Origin: Methylobacterium sp. WL1
Lineage (GTDB): Bacteria > Pseudomonadota > Alphaproteobacteria > Rhizobiales > Beijerinckiaceae
Assembly: GCF_008000895.1 (NCBI RefSeq)
Contig: NZ_CP042823.1
Coordinates: 5,540,501 to 5,604,500 of the forward strand
Direction of reading: 5' to 3'
DNA: 64,000 nucleotides
Both the position numbers and the translations under genes were made by a program. Each line of letters begins with the position of its first letter. Within the stretch, counting starts at the first letter, position 1. The notes beneath the pieces were generated by a model. It ran no database searches. It had not been told where the DNA came from and worked only from the letters and a program-made list of their open reading frames with translations. Shown one piece after another: positions 11,002 through 19,561 of this stretch.

Positions 11002-11880
11002 ATGACCGACGATCCCCGCGAGGCCGGTCCCCGGCCGCCCTTTCCCGGCAACCAGCAACAGGAGCGGCCCGGCCTCACCTCGAAGATGACGCCGCGCCCC
11101 GACCATGGCGAGGAGAGCTACGTCGGCAAGGGCATGCTCACCGGGCAGGCGGCGCTGATCACCGGCGGCGATTCCGGCATCGGCCGGGCCGTGGCGATCG
11201 CGTATGCCCGTGAGGGCGCCGACGTGGCGATCTCCTACCTGGAGGTCGAGCAGTCGGACGCGGAGGACACCAAGGCCTGGGTCGAGAAGGCCGGCCGCCG
11301 CTGCCTGCTCCTGCCGGGCGACATCCGCGACGAGGCCCAGTGCCGGGCGCTGGTGGACCGAACGATGGCGGCGTTCGGGCGGCTCGACATCCTGGTCAAC
11401 AACGCCGCCGCCCAGGTGGTGAACGCAGGGCTCGACGACCTCAAGGCCGCCGACATCGAGGGCTCGTTCCGGGCCAACGTGTTCGCGATGTACTACCTCG
11501 CCCAGGCCGCGGTGCCGCACATGAAGCCAGGCGGCGCAATCGTGAACAGCACCAGCGTCCGGGCCAAGGTCGCGGGCGCGAACATGCTGATCTACGCCGC
11601 CACCAAGGGGGCCATCGCCAGCCTGACCATCGGCCTGTCGAACCTGCTCGCGCCCCAGGGCATCCGGGTGAATTGCGTGGCGCCCGGCCCGGTCTGGACC
11701 CCGATTCAGCCGATCGTGAAGAGCCCCGAGGAGCTGGAAGAGCTCGGCACCCAGACCCCGCTGGGCCGCGCCGGCCAGCCCGCGGAACTCGCCGGCGCCT
11801 ACGTCCTGCTCGCCTCGCGCGAGGGCAGCTTCATGTCGGGCGCCCTCGTGCCGGTGACCGGCGGCATCCCGATGCTGTGA
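11002..11880 (+). CDS. SDR family oxidoreductase (YghA-like)
   Basis: 292 residues. Classical short-chain dehydrogenase: nucleotide-binding ITGGDSGIGRAVAIAY near 50, LVNNAAAQ near 132, and the catalytic Ser, Tyr-x3-Lys in NSTSVRAKV / MLIYAATKGA. The roughly 45-residue N-terminal extension (PRPPFPGNQQQERPG) is typical of the YghA/YhdF-like SDR group often linked to general stress. The substrate cannot be inferred. It is convergent with the Cache-domain gene, the two ends 10 bases apart. Confidence 0.88.
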   Translation: MTDDPREAGPRPPFPGNQQQERPGLTSKMTPRPDHGEESYVGKGMLTGQAALITGGDSGIGRAVAIAYAREGADVAISYLEVEQSDAEDTKAWVEKAGRRCLLLPGDIRDEAQCRALVDRTMAAFGRLDILVNNAAAQVVNAGLDDLKAADIEGSFRANVFAMYYLAQAAVPHMKPGGAIVNSTSVRAKVAGANMLIYAATKGAIASLTIGLSNLLAPQGIRVNCVAPGPVWTPIQPIVKSPEELEELGTQTPLGRAGQPAELAGAYVLLASREGSFMSGALVPVTGGIPML

Positions 11881-11890
11881 GGGCGGGGCC

Positions 11891-12382
11891 TCACTCGACG
11901 TAGACGCCCGCGCCCACCAGCGCCGGGACGTCCTCGACCGTCGTGGCGCAGACGTAGCTCCACTTCACCTCGGGCGTGCTGCGCCGGGGCCGCGGGAACA
12001 TGTAGTCGACCCAGCCGGACCCGGACTCCCGCACGATCCCGATGAGGTCCTTGTGGAACTGCTTGCCGGCCGCGTCGTGCTCCTGGAGCAGGTCGCGGCC
12101 CTCGCGGTTCGGATGGGCGGCGTTGAACAGCACGGTCCCGTGCATGTCGACGACGAACAGGTAGACGTCGCCGTAGCGCCACGGGCTGTTGTTGCGCCGG
12201 AACGCCGTGAAGGCGGTGCGGCCCTCGCCCTCGATCAGGTCGGCCGCTTTGTTGACGAGGGCCTCGATCTCCGCCGCCTGGTGGACGGGGCCGCGCTGAT
12301 CCCGCCCGGCCACCCGCCCCAGCGGCAGGACCACGAACAGGACCAGGATCGGCAGGCTGACGATCAGCGCTCGCTTGGGCAT
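11891..12382 (-). CDS. Secreted or membrane-anchored single Cache-domain protein
   Basis: 163 residues. An N-terminal hydrophobic segment (ALIVSLPILVLFVVLPLG) acts as a signal peptide or anchor. The rest resembles a single Cache_2 sensor domain: FRRNNSPWRYGDVYLFVVD, GTVLFNAAHPNREGRDLL, and GSGWVDYMFPRP...KWSYV. Such domains bind small ligands in the periplasm, usually fused to chemoreceptors or kinases; here the domain stands alone with no signalling output. A G-rich ribosome-binding site (GGGGGG) precedes the ATG. Confidence 0.8.
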   Translation of the reverse strand: MPKRALIVSLPILVLFVVLPLGRVAGRDQRGPVHQAAEIEALVNKAADLIEGEGRTAFTAFRRNNSPWRYGDVYLFVVDMHGTVLFNAAHPNREGRDLLQEHDAAGKQFHKDLIGIVRESGSGWVDYMFPRPRRSTPEVKWSYVCATTVEDVPALVGAGVYVE

Positions 12383-12454
12383 GGTCGCCCCCCTGACGGT
12401 CTCCCTTCGGTCCGGTGATCGCGGTCCCGGTCGGGGGCGTCGATCACCGGAGCA

Positions 12455-12757
12455 TCAGCCGGCGCGGCGCCGGAAGAAACCGGTCTCGATCGCCATCCGC
12501 GGCACCGGCCACCAGCGCGGCCGCTTCGGCCCGGCCAGGATGGCGGCCGGAAGCGGGGCATCGTCCGCCGCCTCCGCGGGATGGTGGGTTTCGATCATGC
12601 GCTTCAGCCGCTGCAGCGCGGTGAGATACATGCAAGCCCGCAGGCGCCGGCCCTCGCTCGACTGCATCGCTTCAAGGTCAGCCAGCAGTGCTTCCGCATG
12701 TCGGATGTGGTGTTCGGCCTCGGTGATGAATTCTTCGATCGCACAGAGATCTGACAT
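12455..12757 (-). CDS. Small helical hypothetical protein (100 aa)
   Basis: ATG at 12757 has GGGAG seven bases upstream; another in-frame ATG at 12808 would add MSKPASVDISIVSGSRK. The body is mostly helical (FITEAEHHIRHAEALLADLEAMQ, ACMYLTALQRLKRMIE), resembling small four-helix or coiled proteins. The C terminus is basic with tryptophans (PKRPRWWPVPRM). No domain recognised. It is oriented away from the AT-rich region that may hold its promoter. Confidence 0.6.
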   Translation of the reverse strand: MSDLCAIEEFITEAEHHIRHAEALLADLEAMQSSEGRRLRACMYLTALQRLKRMIETHHPAEAADDAPLPAAILAGPKRPRWWPVPRMAIETGFFRRRAG

Positions 12758-13443
12758 CTTCCGGCTCCCGGATACGATGGAGATATCGACGCTGGCAGGC
12801 TTAGACATCGGGCATCGACGGGTCTCCCCGCGCGGTTCTTTTTGCGTCGCAGGTACCTCTCCGAGAGCGAGGACCTGTCCGGACCCAGTTTTAATCCCGG
12901 TTTCGTCGATTTTGCAATCGATAGGCCGGATAATATTCAATATTCATGCGAAACAAATAGCGCGAACGCCGCCGAACGGCGCTGAGTGGACGGATATACC
13001 ATGTAGCCGACAGTAGATCCATGTCGCATGCCGCGGCCGATGGAATTCGTCGCGCTGCCAAGCGCGCGCCGCCCGGGCGGGCCTTCCGGCAGGGGCTGGC
13101 CTGGCTGGAGGATGGGGGCGACCCCGATGCCGGCCCGCGCCCGGTCGTCCTGACGGTCGGCGGGACCGACGGCACGTCGCTGCGGCGGAAGCTCCCGGGA
13201 GGGCAGGGGCCGCGGCGCCGGTCACAGGCGGCGCGCCGATACGGGGAGCGGCGTAGATCGCCATCAGTCGGCCGCTCACCCGACATTGCGAGCACAGCGA
13301 AGCGACCCAAGGCGGCGTGCGATCTCGGGACGAGGCGTTTCCCTGGTTGGCTTCGATTGGATGGGTCGTGGGCGTGTGGAGAACCTGATGCAATCCAGAG
13401 CAAGCAACCGTGCGTCGGTTTGCAAACTACACAATCACGCAGG
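12758..13443. other. Intergenic region with AT-rich palindromes, no supported gene
   Basis: About 690 bases without a convincing gene. Two small palindromes sit in a locally AT-rich patch: TCGATT-N4-AATCGA at 12906-12921 and AATATT-C-AATATT at 12932-12944. Both could be regulator sites or part of a promoter for the upstream-facing small gene. The rest (13000-13440) is GC-rich with no coding signature; an open frame at 13021-13461 has an Arg/Pro composition typical of out-of-frame GC-rich DNA. Confidence 0.4.
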
Positions 13444-13470
13444 AAAAACCCGCCGCGGTGAGCGGCGGGT
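13444..13470 (-). terminator. Intrinsic terminator of ssb
   Basis: On the minus strand ACCCGCCGC, a five-base loop and GCGGCGGGT form a perfect 9-bp stem followed by TTTTT. It lies immediately after the ssb coding region, the classical position and form for a Rho-independent terminator. Confidence 0.85.
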
Positions 13471-13489
13471 CTAAGAAATCCCGAAAACC

Positions 13490-14067
13490 CTAGAACGGGA
13501 TATCGTCGTCCAGGTCGTACCGCCGCGGGCGCCACCGCCGCCGCCACCGCTGCCGGATGAAGCCGGGGCCGGACGTCCGCCGCCGCCGCCCTGGGCGCGG
13601 CCGCCGCCGAAATCACCGCCGCGGTCGCCGCCCCGGCCGCCGCCGGACTCGCCGCCGCGGCTGATCTGGCCGCCGCCCTCGTCCTCGCCCGCGAAGTCGC
13701 CGCCGCCACCGCCGCTGCGGCCGTCGAGGATCGTCATCTCGCCGCGGAAGCGCTGGAGCACCACCTCGGTGGTGTACTTCTCGACGCCGGAATTGTCGGT
13801 CCACTTCCGGGTCTGGAGCTGGCCCTCGATGTAGACCTTCGAGCCCTTGCGCAGGTACTGCTCGGCCACCCGGGCGAGGTTGTCGTTGTAGATCACGACC
13901 GAGTGCCACTCGGTCTTCTCCTTGCGCTCGCCGGAGGCCTTGTCCTTCCACGACTCGGACGTCGCCAGCCGCAGGTTGCAGACCGGGTCGCCCGAGCCCA
14001 GGCGGCGCATCTCCGGGTCGCGCCCGAGGTTGCCCACCAGAATCACCTTGTTGACGCTGCCCGCCAT
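13490..14067 (-). CDS. ssb: Single-stranded DNA-binding protein, C-terminal tip out of frame
   Basis: ATG at 14067. The OB-fold domain is complete ([53 protein letters not shown]) and is followed by the usual Gly-rich linker. As written, the frame ends ...[15 protein letters not shown] at 13471. One frame over, the same bases encode YDLDDDIPF followed by TAG at 13490-13492, the conserved acidic tip that binds exonucleases, PriA, RecO and other partners. A single indel in the GGC-rich stretch near 13520-13530 explains this and is probably a sequencing error. SSB coats single-stranded DNA in replication and repair. Confidence 0.93.
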
Positions 14068-14235
14068 CGCTCTCTCCTTACCGTACGGATCTCACTGGGC
14101 TCATCACCCGGCGGCCGGGGACTCATGCGCCCGGGCCGTCGAGGCGGCAACCTGCGGTGCGGGCTTGTGCCCGCTATCCGCATGCTGTCGAACCTCGATG
14201 TTCTATCTCTGTTCCAATCCGGCGGCAAGCCGCGC

Positions 14236-15252
14236 TCACGGGATATGCACGACCAGCTTGCCGAAATTCCGACCTTTCAGCAGGCCGATGAACGCGTCGG
14301 GTGCGTTCTCGAGGCCCTCGACCACGTCCTCCCGGTAGCGGACCTTGCCCTCCCGGATCCATGCCCCGACCTCGGTCCGGAAGGTCTCGGCCTGGTCGGC
14401 GAAATCCCAGACGATGAAGCCCTGGATGTGCAGGCGGTTGGTGAGCACCGAGCGCATCAGGCCGGGCAGCCGGTCCGGCCCGGCGGGCGCCTCGGTGGCG
14501 TTGTAGGCGGAGACCAGGCCGCAGACCGGGATCCGGGCAAACGGGTTGAGCAGCGGCATCACGGCGGCGAACACGGCGCCTCCGACATTCTCGAAGTAGA
14601 CGTCGATGCCCTTGGGACAGGCTTCCGCCAGCGCCCCCGGCAGGTCGGCCCCGCGATGGTCCACCGCCGCGTCGAACCCGAGCTCCTCCGTGAGGTAGCG
14701 GCACTTGTCCGGCCCGCCCGCGATCCCGACAGCGCGGGCCCCCTTCAGCCGGGCGATCTGCCCGACCAGCGAGCCCACCGGCCCGGCGGCGGCGGCCACC
14801 ACCACGGTCTCGCCGGGCTTGGGCCGGCCGATGTTGAGCAGGCCGGTATAGGCGGTCATGCCCGGCATCCCGAGGACGCCGACCGCCGTCGAGGGCGGAG
14901 CGGCGTCGGGATCGACCCGGCGGGTGCCCTTACCGTCGCTGGCAAAAAATTCTTGCCAGCCCGCGAAGGCCGTTCGCAGCTCCCCGACCGGGATGTCCGG
15001 ATGCTTCGACGCGACGACCTCGCCGACCACCTCGGCGGTGATCGGCTCGCCGATCTGCACCGGGGTCGCGTAGGATTTCGCGTCGCTCATCCGGCCGCGC
15101 ATGTACGGGTCGAGCGACAGCCAGCGCGTGCGCAGCAGGATCTGGCCCGGCCCGATCTCCGGCACCGGCCCCTCGTCCAGGCGGAAGTTTTCGGGTTTCG
15201 GCTCCCCGTGCGGGCGCGACGCCAGGACGATGCGGCGGTTCACGGCGTTCAT
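14236..15252 (-). CDS. NADP-dependent oxidoreductase, MDR superfamily (leukotriene B4 dehydrogenase / CurA-like)
   Basis: 338 residues. ATG at 15252 has GGGAG six bases upstream. The zinc-less medium-chain reductase pattern is clear: LSLDPYMRGRM near residue 45, GMPGMTAYTGLL near 130, the Rossmann stretch VVVAAAAGPVGSLVGQIARLKGARAVGIAGG, and YFENVGG near 220. Relatives reduce the C=C bond of alpha,beta-unsaturated aldehydes and ketones with NADPH. The exact substrate is unknown. It stands alone, divergent from the DUF4174 gene. Confidence 0.9.
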   Translation of the reverse strand: MNAVNRRIVLASRPHGEPKPENFRLDEGPVPEIGPGQILLRTRWLSLDPYMRGRMSDAKSYATPVQIGEPITAEVVGEVVASKHPDIPVGELRTAFAGWQEFFASDGKGTRRVDPDAAPPSTAVGVLGMPGMTAYTGLLNIGRPKPGETVVVAAAAGPVGSLVGQIARLKGARAVGIAGGPDKCRYLTEELGFDAAVDHRGADLPGALAEACPKGIDVYFENVGGAVFAAVMPLLNPFARIPVCGLVSAYNATEAPAGPDRLPGLMRSVLTNRLHIQGFIVWDFADQAETFRTEVGAWIREGKVRYREDVVEGLENAPDAFIGLLKGRNFGKLVVHIP

Positions 15253-15360
15253 GAAAGGCTCCCGGGTGTTCTGCCTGCGACCCCCGATCTGGGGCGCGAG
15301 GCGGCGGCGGCCAATGGGGCGCCCCGCGCGTTGACCGGGATCGGCGGGCAAGGAGGCTCG

Positions 15361-15757
15361 ATGCGCGCGACCCTGATCGGCTTAGGCTTGGCCGCCCTGA
15401 CGGCGGGCGCCGCGACGGCCGGACCGCTCGACGCCTATCGCTGGCGCTCCCGGGTGCTGGTACTGTCGGCCCCCGATCCGGACGACGCGGCCCCTGCGGG
15501 CGCAACGGGCGGCGCTCGGCCCGATGCGGGGCGGGGCGGCCGAGCGCGACCTCGTGGCGCTGGAGGCGGTCGGGGACGGTGCCGAGGCCCGGGCCTTGCG
15601 CGCGCACCTGTCCCTGCCGGCGGGCGAATTCCGGGCGGTCCTGGTCGGCAAGGACGGCGGCGCCAAGCTCACGGAGGCGGCGCCGATCCCGCCCCAAAAA
15701 CTGTTCGCCACGATCGACGCGATGCCGATGCGGCGGGGCGAGATCCGAGGCCGCTGA
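15361..15757 (+). CDS. DUF4174 family secreted protein, one frameshift
   Basis: ATG at 15361 opens a signal peptide (MRATLIGLGLAALTAGAATAG). Then PLDAYRWRSRVLVLSAPDPDD, a hallmark of DUF4174 (thioredoxin-like fold), appears. Near 15490 the reading must move one base in a CCCC run to continue as LRAQRAALGPMRGG and AERDLVALEAVGD, then FRAVLVGKDGGAKL and LFATIDAMPMRRGEIR. The total length is normal for the family. The fold suggests a periplasmic redox or binding role, but the function is not established. The frameshift is most easily explained as an extra C. Confidence 0.7.
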
Positions 15758-15906
15758 CGGGCTGCGGCGGACCCGGTTTCCGGGGATGGCGGGGCCTCCG
15801 GACACCAACGGTTAAGCCTACCGGCCTATCACCGGGCGGTGTCGGCGGCCGTGGTCCGGCCGTCCGTTGTGGCCCGCCAGGACGCGCGAACGAGACCCTC
15901 GCATCG

Positions 15907-16083
15907 ATGACCCGAGAACAAGTCGCCACTGCCATCCGCCGCGTCGTCAGCCTCCAGGTCGAGGACATCGAGCGCGCGGTCCGCGACGGTCACAAGACCA
16001 TCGCGCTGAACGAGCTGGCGGATCTGAACCGCCAGCTCAAGGCCTTCGCGGCCGCCCTCAAGAAGGCCCCGGCCCGGATCTGA
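15907..16083 (+). CDS. Small helical hypothetical protein (58 aa)
   Basis: From ATG 15907 the frame reads MTREQVATAIRRVVSLQVED and continues as one amphipathic helical protein with a balanced acid/base composition (NELADLNRQLKAFAAALKK), unlike the Arg/Pro-rich noise around it. No domain recognised. The upstream open frame is much longer but lacks coding character. Function unknown. Confidence 0.5.
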   Translation: MTREQVATAIRRVVSLQVEDIERAVRDGHKTIALNELADLNRQLKAFAAALKKAPARI

Positions 16084-16097
16084 TCCGGGTCGCCGCC

Positions 16098-16465
16098 CTA
16101 CCAGCGGGGCCCGCCCCAGCGGCGGGCGGAACGTCCTCCGGCGGGGGCGGGGCGGCCCGCGGTCGAAGGCGGGCTCGTCGCAAACCCGGACCCGGCGCAG
16201 CACCGGCGCGCCGTCCGGATCGAACTGGCGCCGGACGAACTCCCGGCACGCCTCGGGCGGCGCCGCCGAAGCGGGGCCTTCGGAACTCCGGTTCCGGCGG
16301 CGGGGGCGGAGGCGGGGGCCGCCGGTCGCGCTGCTCGTAGCCCCCGGCCGGGCCGCCATAGTCGTGCGGTGGAGGCGGGCCGTCGAAGTCGGCGGCCAGC
16401 GCCGGTCCGGCGGCGAACAGCAGGGCGCAGAATCCGGCGCGCCCGATGGTATGACGGAAGGGCAC
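16098..16465 (-). CDS. Proline-rich secreted hypothetical protein, multiple frameshifts
   Basis: A GTG at 16465 (GAGG upstream) starts a signal peptide, HTIGRAGFCALLFAAGPALA, cleaved before ADFDG, then a Pro-rich run (PPPPPPPPEPEFRRPRFG). The conserved-looking part ACREFVRRQFDPDGAPVLRRV followed by VCDEPAFDRGPP lies in another frame, and the likely end AGGRSARRWGGPRW is in a third, so at least two indels separate the pieces. The pieces join into a plausible exported small protein. Function unknown. The GC homopolymers here make sequencing error likely. Confidence 0.45.
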
Positions 16466-16594
16466 TGGTCGGCCTCGGCAGGAAGCGGCGGCGGGGATCG
16501 CAGCCATCGATGCCGGAGACTGCGCCGCGCCGGCTGACCCCCCGCCGCGTCCCCGGTTGGCCGCCGTTCAGCCGGCCTCTTTCAGCGTCGCACC

Positions 16595-16983
16595 TCAGTT
16601 CTGCATCGCGTTGATCTCGCACTGCGCGTAATCCGCGCTCGCCTTGACGTAGGCGTTGAGCTTCTGCGCGTAGGACTCGGCGATCGGCCGGAACGCCTGC
16701 GCCTGCAGATTGTAGGCCTTCACCGCGTCGTTGAAGCTGTAGGCCTCCCAGCCGGGGCAGCCGCCCTTGGCGTCGAGGCAGGCCGGCTTCTCGGGGAGCA
16801 CGGGCTTGGTCGGGCGCAAAGCCGCCGGCGGCGCCTCCGGGGGGCTTGCAGGCGGTGACCGTCGGGCCGGCGGCGGCCGGCGCGGCCTTGTCCGGGTCGG
16901 CTTGGTGGGTGCGGGCAGGCGGGCGCAGCCAAGGCGACGGCCGGGGCGAGCAGACCCGCGATGAGGAGAAGCGTGCCGCGCAT
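16595..16983 (-). CDS. Secreted hypothetical protein, one frameshift
   Basis: ATG at 16983 gives a clear signal peptide (MRGTLLLIAGLLAPAVALAA). After a Pro-rich stretch the frame must change between about 16820 and 16900, and the mature domain then reads LPEKPACLDAKGGCPGWEAY, NDAVKAYNLQAQAFRPIAES and ADYAQCEINAMQN at the stop. Three cysteines and a helical periplasmic look suggest a small exported protein. The 389-nt span is not a multiple of three, which confirms the indel. It follows msrQ on the same strand with an 8-base gap. No family recognised. Confidence 0.55.
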
Positions 16984-16991
16984 AGCCCAGG

Positions 16992-17981
16992 TCACTCCGC
17001 TGCGGCGAGATCCGCCGGCCGCGGGTTCTGCGGCATCAGGCGGGCGGCGACAAGGGTTGCGCGGCACTCGCATCGGGGCCCGTCCCGCGGCGCGGCCACG
17101 CGGTCCCGGCCGGCCCCCGGTTTGGCGGCTTTGCCGGCGGTGCGCCCGCCGCGCAGGAGCGCGATCGCGGGCATCAGCAGCCCGGTCGCCACGACCCACC
17201 AGGCGGGCCGGATCGGGCCGGAGAAATCCAGGTTGGCCGCCAGCACGAGGTTCGCCGGGACGCCGCTGGCCAGCCCGTACCAGGCCGCCTCGAGCCCCGC
17301 GGTGGCGAGGCCGCCGAGGATCGCGAGCAGCAGCAGCGACCACGGCCGCTCCGGCAGCTTGAACCGCCGCATCGCCCGCCAGCCCATCAGCAGCAGGAAC
17401 AGCCCGGCCGAGAAGACCGGATCGCTGACGTCGATCTTCGATTGCAGAAAATAGTGGACGAGCGCCAGCACCGCGATCGTGTAGACCAGCCGGTGCAGCC
17501 GGTGCCAGTTCGGGCCGAGGTTGCGGATCGCCGCGTCCGTGGAGGTCAGCCCCAGGGCGATCAGGCCGATCAGCGCCACGAAGCCGATCGTGAGGTAGAG
17601 CCGCAGGGCGATCTCGCTGACGACCTTGGTCAGGATCAGGTTCTGGTCGACCGCGTAGAGGGTGAGGTGCGCCACCGCGTAGGCCATCACGGTGACCCCG
17701 AGCATGCGCCGGACCACCAGCACCTTCGCCCAGTCGGCGATCCGGCGCAGCGGCGAGATCGCGAGCGAGAACAGCAGGAAGCGCACCGCCCACTCGCCGG
17801 TGGCGTGGATCAGCGCGGTGATCGGCTTGGCGCCCAGCGCGTCGAGCCGGTAGGCGCCCGCCAGGTACAGGGCCGGCGCGATGCAGGCCAGGAACACCGT
17901 GAGCTTCAGCCACGAGAGGCGTCCGGCCCGGTCGAGCCAGGGGAGGGGGATACCGAGGGGAACAGCCAGGCGGTCGATCAT
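16992..17981 (-). CDS. msrQ: MsrQ/YedZ-type heme-binding membrane subunit of periplasmic methionine sulfoxide reductase
   Basis: 329 residues with about eight hydrophobic segments. The core matches the ferric-reductase-like transmembrane domain: ALIHATGEWAVRFLLFSLAI, RRMLGVTVMAYAVAHLTLY (heme-ligand His region) and LGPNWHRLHRLVYTIAVLAL, then HYFLQSK. MsrQ passes electrons from the quinone pool or flavin to MsrP, which repairs oxidised methionines of periplasmic proteins. No msrP lies next to it, which is unusual. The C-terminal about 50 residues are hydrophilic and basic, beyond the normal end. The start at 17981 gives a typical N terminus. Confidence 0.87.
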   Translation of the reverse strand: MIDRLAVPLGIPLPWLDRAGRLSWLKLTVFLACIAPALYLAGAYRLDALGAKPITALIHATGEWAVRFLLFSLAISPLRRIADWAKVLVVRRMLGVTVMAYAVAHLTLYAVDQNLILTKVVSEIALRLYLTIGFVALIGLIALGLTSTDAAIRNLGPNWHRLHRLVYTIAVLALVHYFLQSKIDVSDPVFSAGLFLLLMGWRAMRRFKLPERPWSLLLLAILGGLATAGLEAAWYGLASGVPANLVLAANLDFSGPIRPAWWVVATGLLMPAIALLRGGRTAGKAAKPGAGRDRVAAPRDGPRCECRATLVAARLMPQNPRPADLAAAE

Positions 17982-18169
17982 TCTTTCGGACTCGGCGTTC
18001 TGAATATCGGAACCGGCGTGGCCCTCGGGCCAGGGTCTCAGGGTGCGAAACCGGCGCTCGTGGGGATCGCTCCCCGCGCGGGTCGGTTCGTCGCGGATGT
18101 CTCCGGTGTTACGCCGGCACGGTTGACCTCGCCGCCCAAGCGCCGAAATTGCGGGCGGATGGACACCGG

Positions 18170-19189
18170 ATGGATCCCATGCAGTACCGCAATCTCGGCC
18201 GCTCCGGCCTCAAGGTCTCGCCGATCTGCCTCGGCACGATGATGTTCGGCGGCCCCACCGACGAGGCCACGGCCGGCCGCATCGTCGGCAGCGCCCGGGA
18301 GGCGGGCATCAACTTCATCGACACGGCCAACGTCTATACCGACGGCCGCTCGGAGGAGATCACCGGGCGGGCGATCAAGGGCGAGCGCGACGCCTGGATC
18401 CTGGCCACCAAGGTCGCCAACCCGACCGGCCCCGGCGTCAACGACCGCGGCCTGTCGCGGGTCCACGTGATGAAGGCCGCCGAGGACAGCCTGCGCCGGC
18501 TCGGGACGCCGTTCATCGACATCTACTACCTGCACAAGGAGGACCACGACACGCCGCTCGCGGAGACCGTGCGGGCGATGGCCGACCTGGTGCGGGCGGG
18601 CAAGATTCGCCATTTCGGCGTCTCGAACCATCGCTCCTGGCGGGTCGCCGAGATCTGCCGGCTCTGCGACGAGGCCGGCATCGACCGGCCGGTGGTGAGC
18701 CAGCCCTATTACAACGCCTTCAACCGGATGCCCGAGACCGAGCACCTGCCGGCCTGCGCCCATTACGGGCTCGGCGTCGTCCCGTACTCGCCGCTCGCCC
18801 GCGGCGTGCTGACCGGCAAGTACGACCCGGACGCCCCGCCGCCGGCCGAATCCCGCGCCGGCCGCCAGGACACCCGGATGATGCAGACCGAGTGGCGCCC
18901 GGAATCCCTGCGCATCGCCCGCACCTTGAGGGAGCATGCCGAGGCCCGCGGCATCACGGCCGGGCAATTCGCCACCGCCTGGGTTCTGAACAACCGCCTG
19001 ATCACCGGCGTCATCGCCGGGCCGCGCACCGAGGCGCAGTGGCAGGAATATCTCGGCGCCCTCGACTACGCCTTCACCCCGGAGGACGAGGCGCTGGTGG
19101 ACGGCTTCGTGGCGGCCGGGCATCCGACCACCCCGGGCTACAACGACCCGGCCTATCCGCTGGAGGGACGGGTGCCGCGCGGCCGTTGA
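18170..19189 (+). CDS. Aldo/keto reductase
   Basis: 339 residues from ATG 18170; MQYRNLGRSGLKVSPICLG (ATG 18179) is the usual family opening, so that start is equally possible. Catalytic residues are visible: D51 and Y56 in FIDTANVYTDG, K81 in LATKVANP, and the His in YYLHKEDHD. The C-terminal NADPH-binding region has AWVLNNRLITGVIAGPRTEAQ. Members reduce aldehydes and ketones with NADPH in the cytoplasm; the substrate is unknown. It is monocistronic, followed by a 370-bp intergenic region. Confidence 0.92.
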   Translation: MDPMQYRNLGRSGLKVSPICLGTMMFGGPTDEATAGRIVGSAREAGINFIDTANVYTDGRSEEITGRAIKGERDAWILATKVANPTGPGVNDRGLSRVHVMKAAEDSLRRLGTPFIDIYYLHKEDHDTPLAETVRAMADLVRAGKIRHFGVSNHRSWRVAEICRLCDEAGIDRPVVSQPYYNAFNRMPETEHLPACAHYGLGVVPYSPLARGVLTGKYDPDAPPPAESRAGRQDTRMMQTEWRPESLRIARTLREHAEARGITAGQFATAWVLNNRLITGVIAGPRTEAQWQEYLGALDYAFTPEDEALVDGFVAAGHPTTPGYNDPAYPLEGRVPRGR

Positions 19190-19215
19190 TTCCCGACTGG
19201 GGCTGAGGCTTCCAC

Positions 19216-19257
19216 CCCGTCATCCCGGGCCCACCTGCGGCGCCCCGGAATGACGGG
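19216..19257. repeat. REP-like palindromic element, copy 1
   Basis: A 42-bp imperfect palindrome with outer arms CCCGTCAT/ATGACGGG and inner CCCGGG/CCCCGG. Read on the minus strand it shares the core CGGGGCGCCGCAGG with the element at 27719-27762, which is in the opposite orientation. Both copies are intergenic and downstream of a gene, as for repetitive extragenic palindromes. Confidence 0.65.
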
Positions 19258-19377
19258 ATGGGCGGAAGGACTTCAATCTGGATCCGTGGTCGTGCTGCCA
19301 CGCCCACGACGAACGGGCCCACCTCGGAGGCCGGCGTCCCGTAACAGATGTGCCGACACGACAAGCCCCGATCCACC

Positions 19378-19406
19378 TTGCGCTCGCGACCGACCGCGGC
19401 TATCTA
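19378..19406 (+). promoter_or_regulatory. Candidate sigma-70 promoter of the rimP-nusA operon
   Basis: TTGCGC at 19378-19383 and TATCTA at 19401-19406 are separated by 17 bases, a good fit to alphaproteobacterial housekeeping promoters. Transcription would begin near 19413, about 150 bases before rimP, and would pass through the terminator at 19450-19481. Prediction by eye only. Confidence 0.45.
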
Positions 19407-19449
19407 TCCAACCAACAGTTCTGATGGCAGTCGCAAGGCTGCGGTTCGG

Positions 19450-19481
19450 GAGTGGGCCCCACCGGGTCCGCTCTTTTTTTT
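19450..19481 (+). terminator. Strong intrinsic terminator in the rimP leader, possible attenuator
   Basis: GAGTGGGCCC and GGGTCCGCTC pair over 10 bases (two G-U wobbles) with a CACC loop, followed directly by eight T. It lies about 80 bases upstream of the rimP ATG and 260 bases after the aldo/keto reductase, downstream of a candidate promoter. This arrangement suggests premature termination control of the nusA operon, although it could simply terminate upstream read-through. Confidence 0.75.
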
Positions 19482-19561
19482 CGCCGCATCGGGTTCGATG
19501 CGCGAGGCCGCAGGCCGGGACGTGCCACCCGGGACGCCGCGAAGGTATTACGCCCCCATCC

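Noticed and set aside
13021..13461. A 146-residue open frame upstream of the ssb terminator
   Set aside because: Arg/Gly/Pro-rich with no motif and no ribosome-binding site; it ends inside the ssb terminator hairpin.
14174..14704. Alternative minus-strand frame inside the NADP-dependent oxidoreductase gene
   Set aside because: Out of frame with the enzyme; Arg/Gly-rich shadow.
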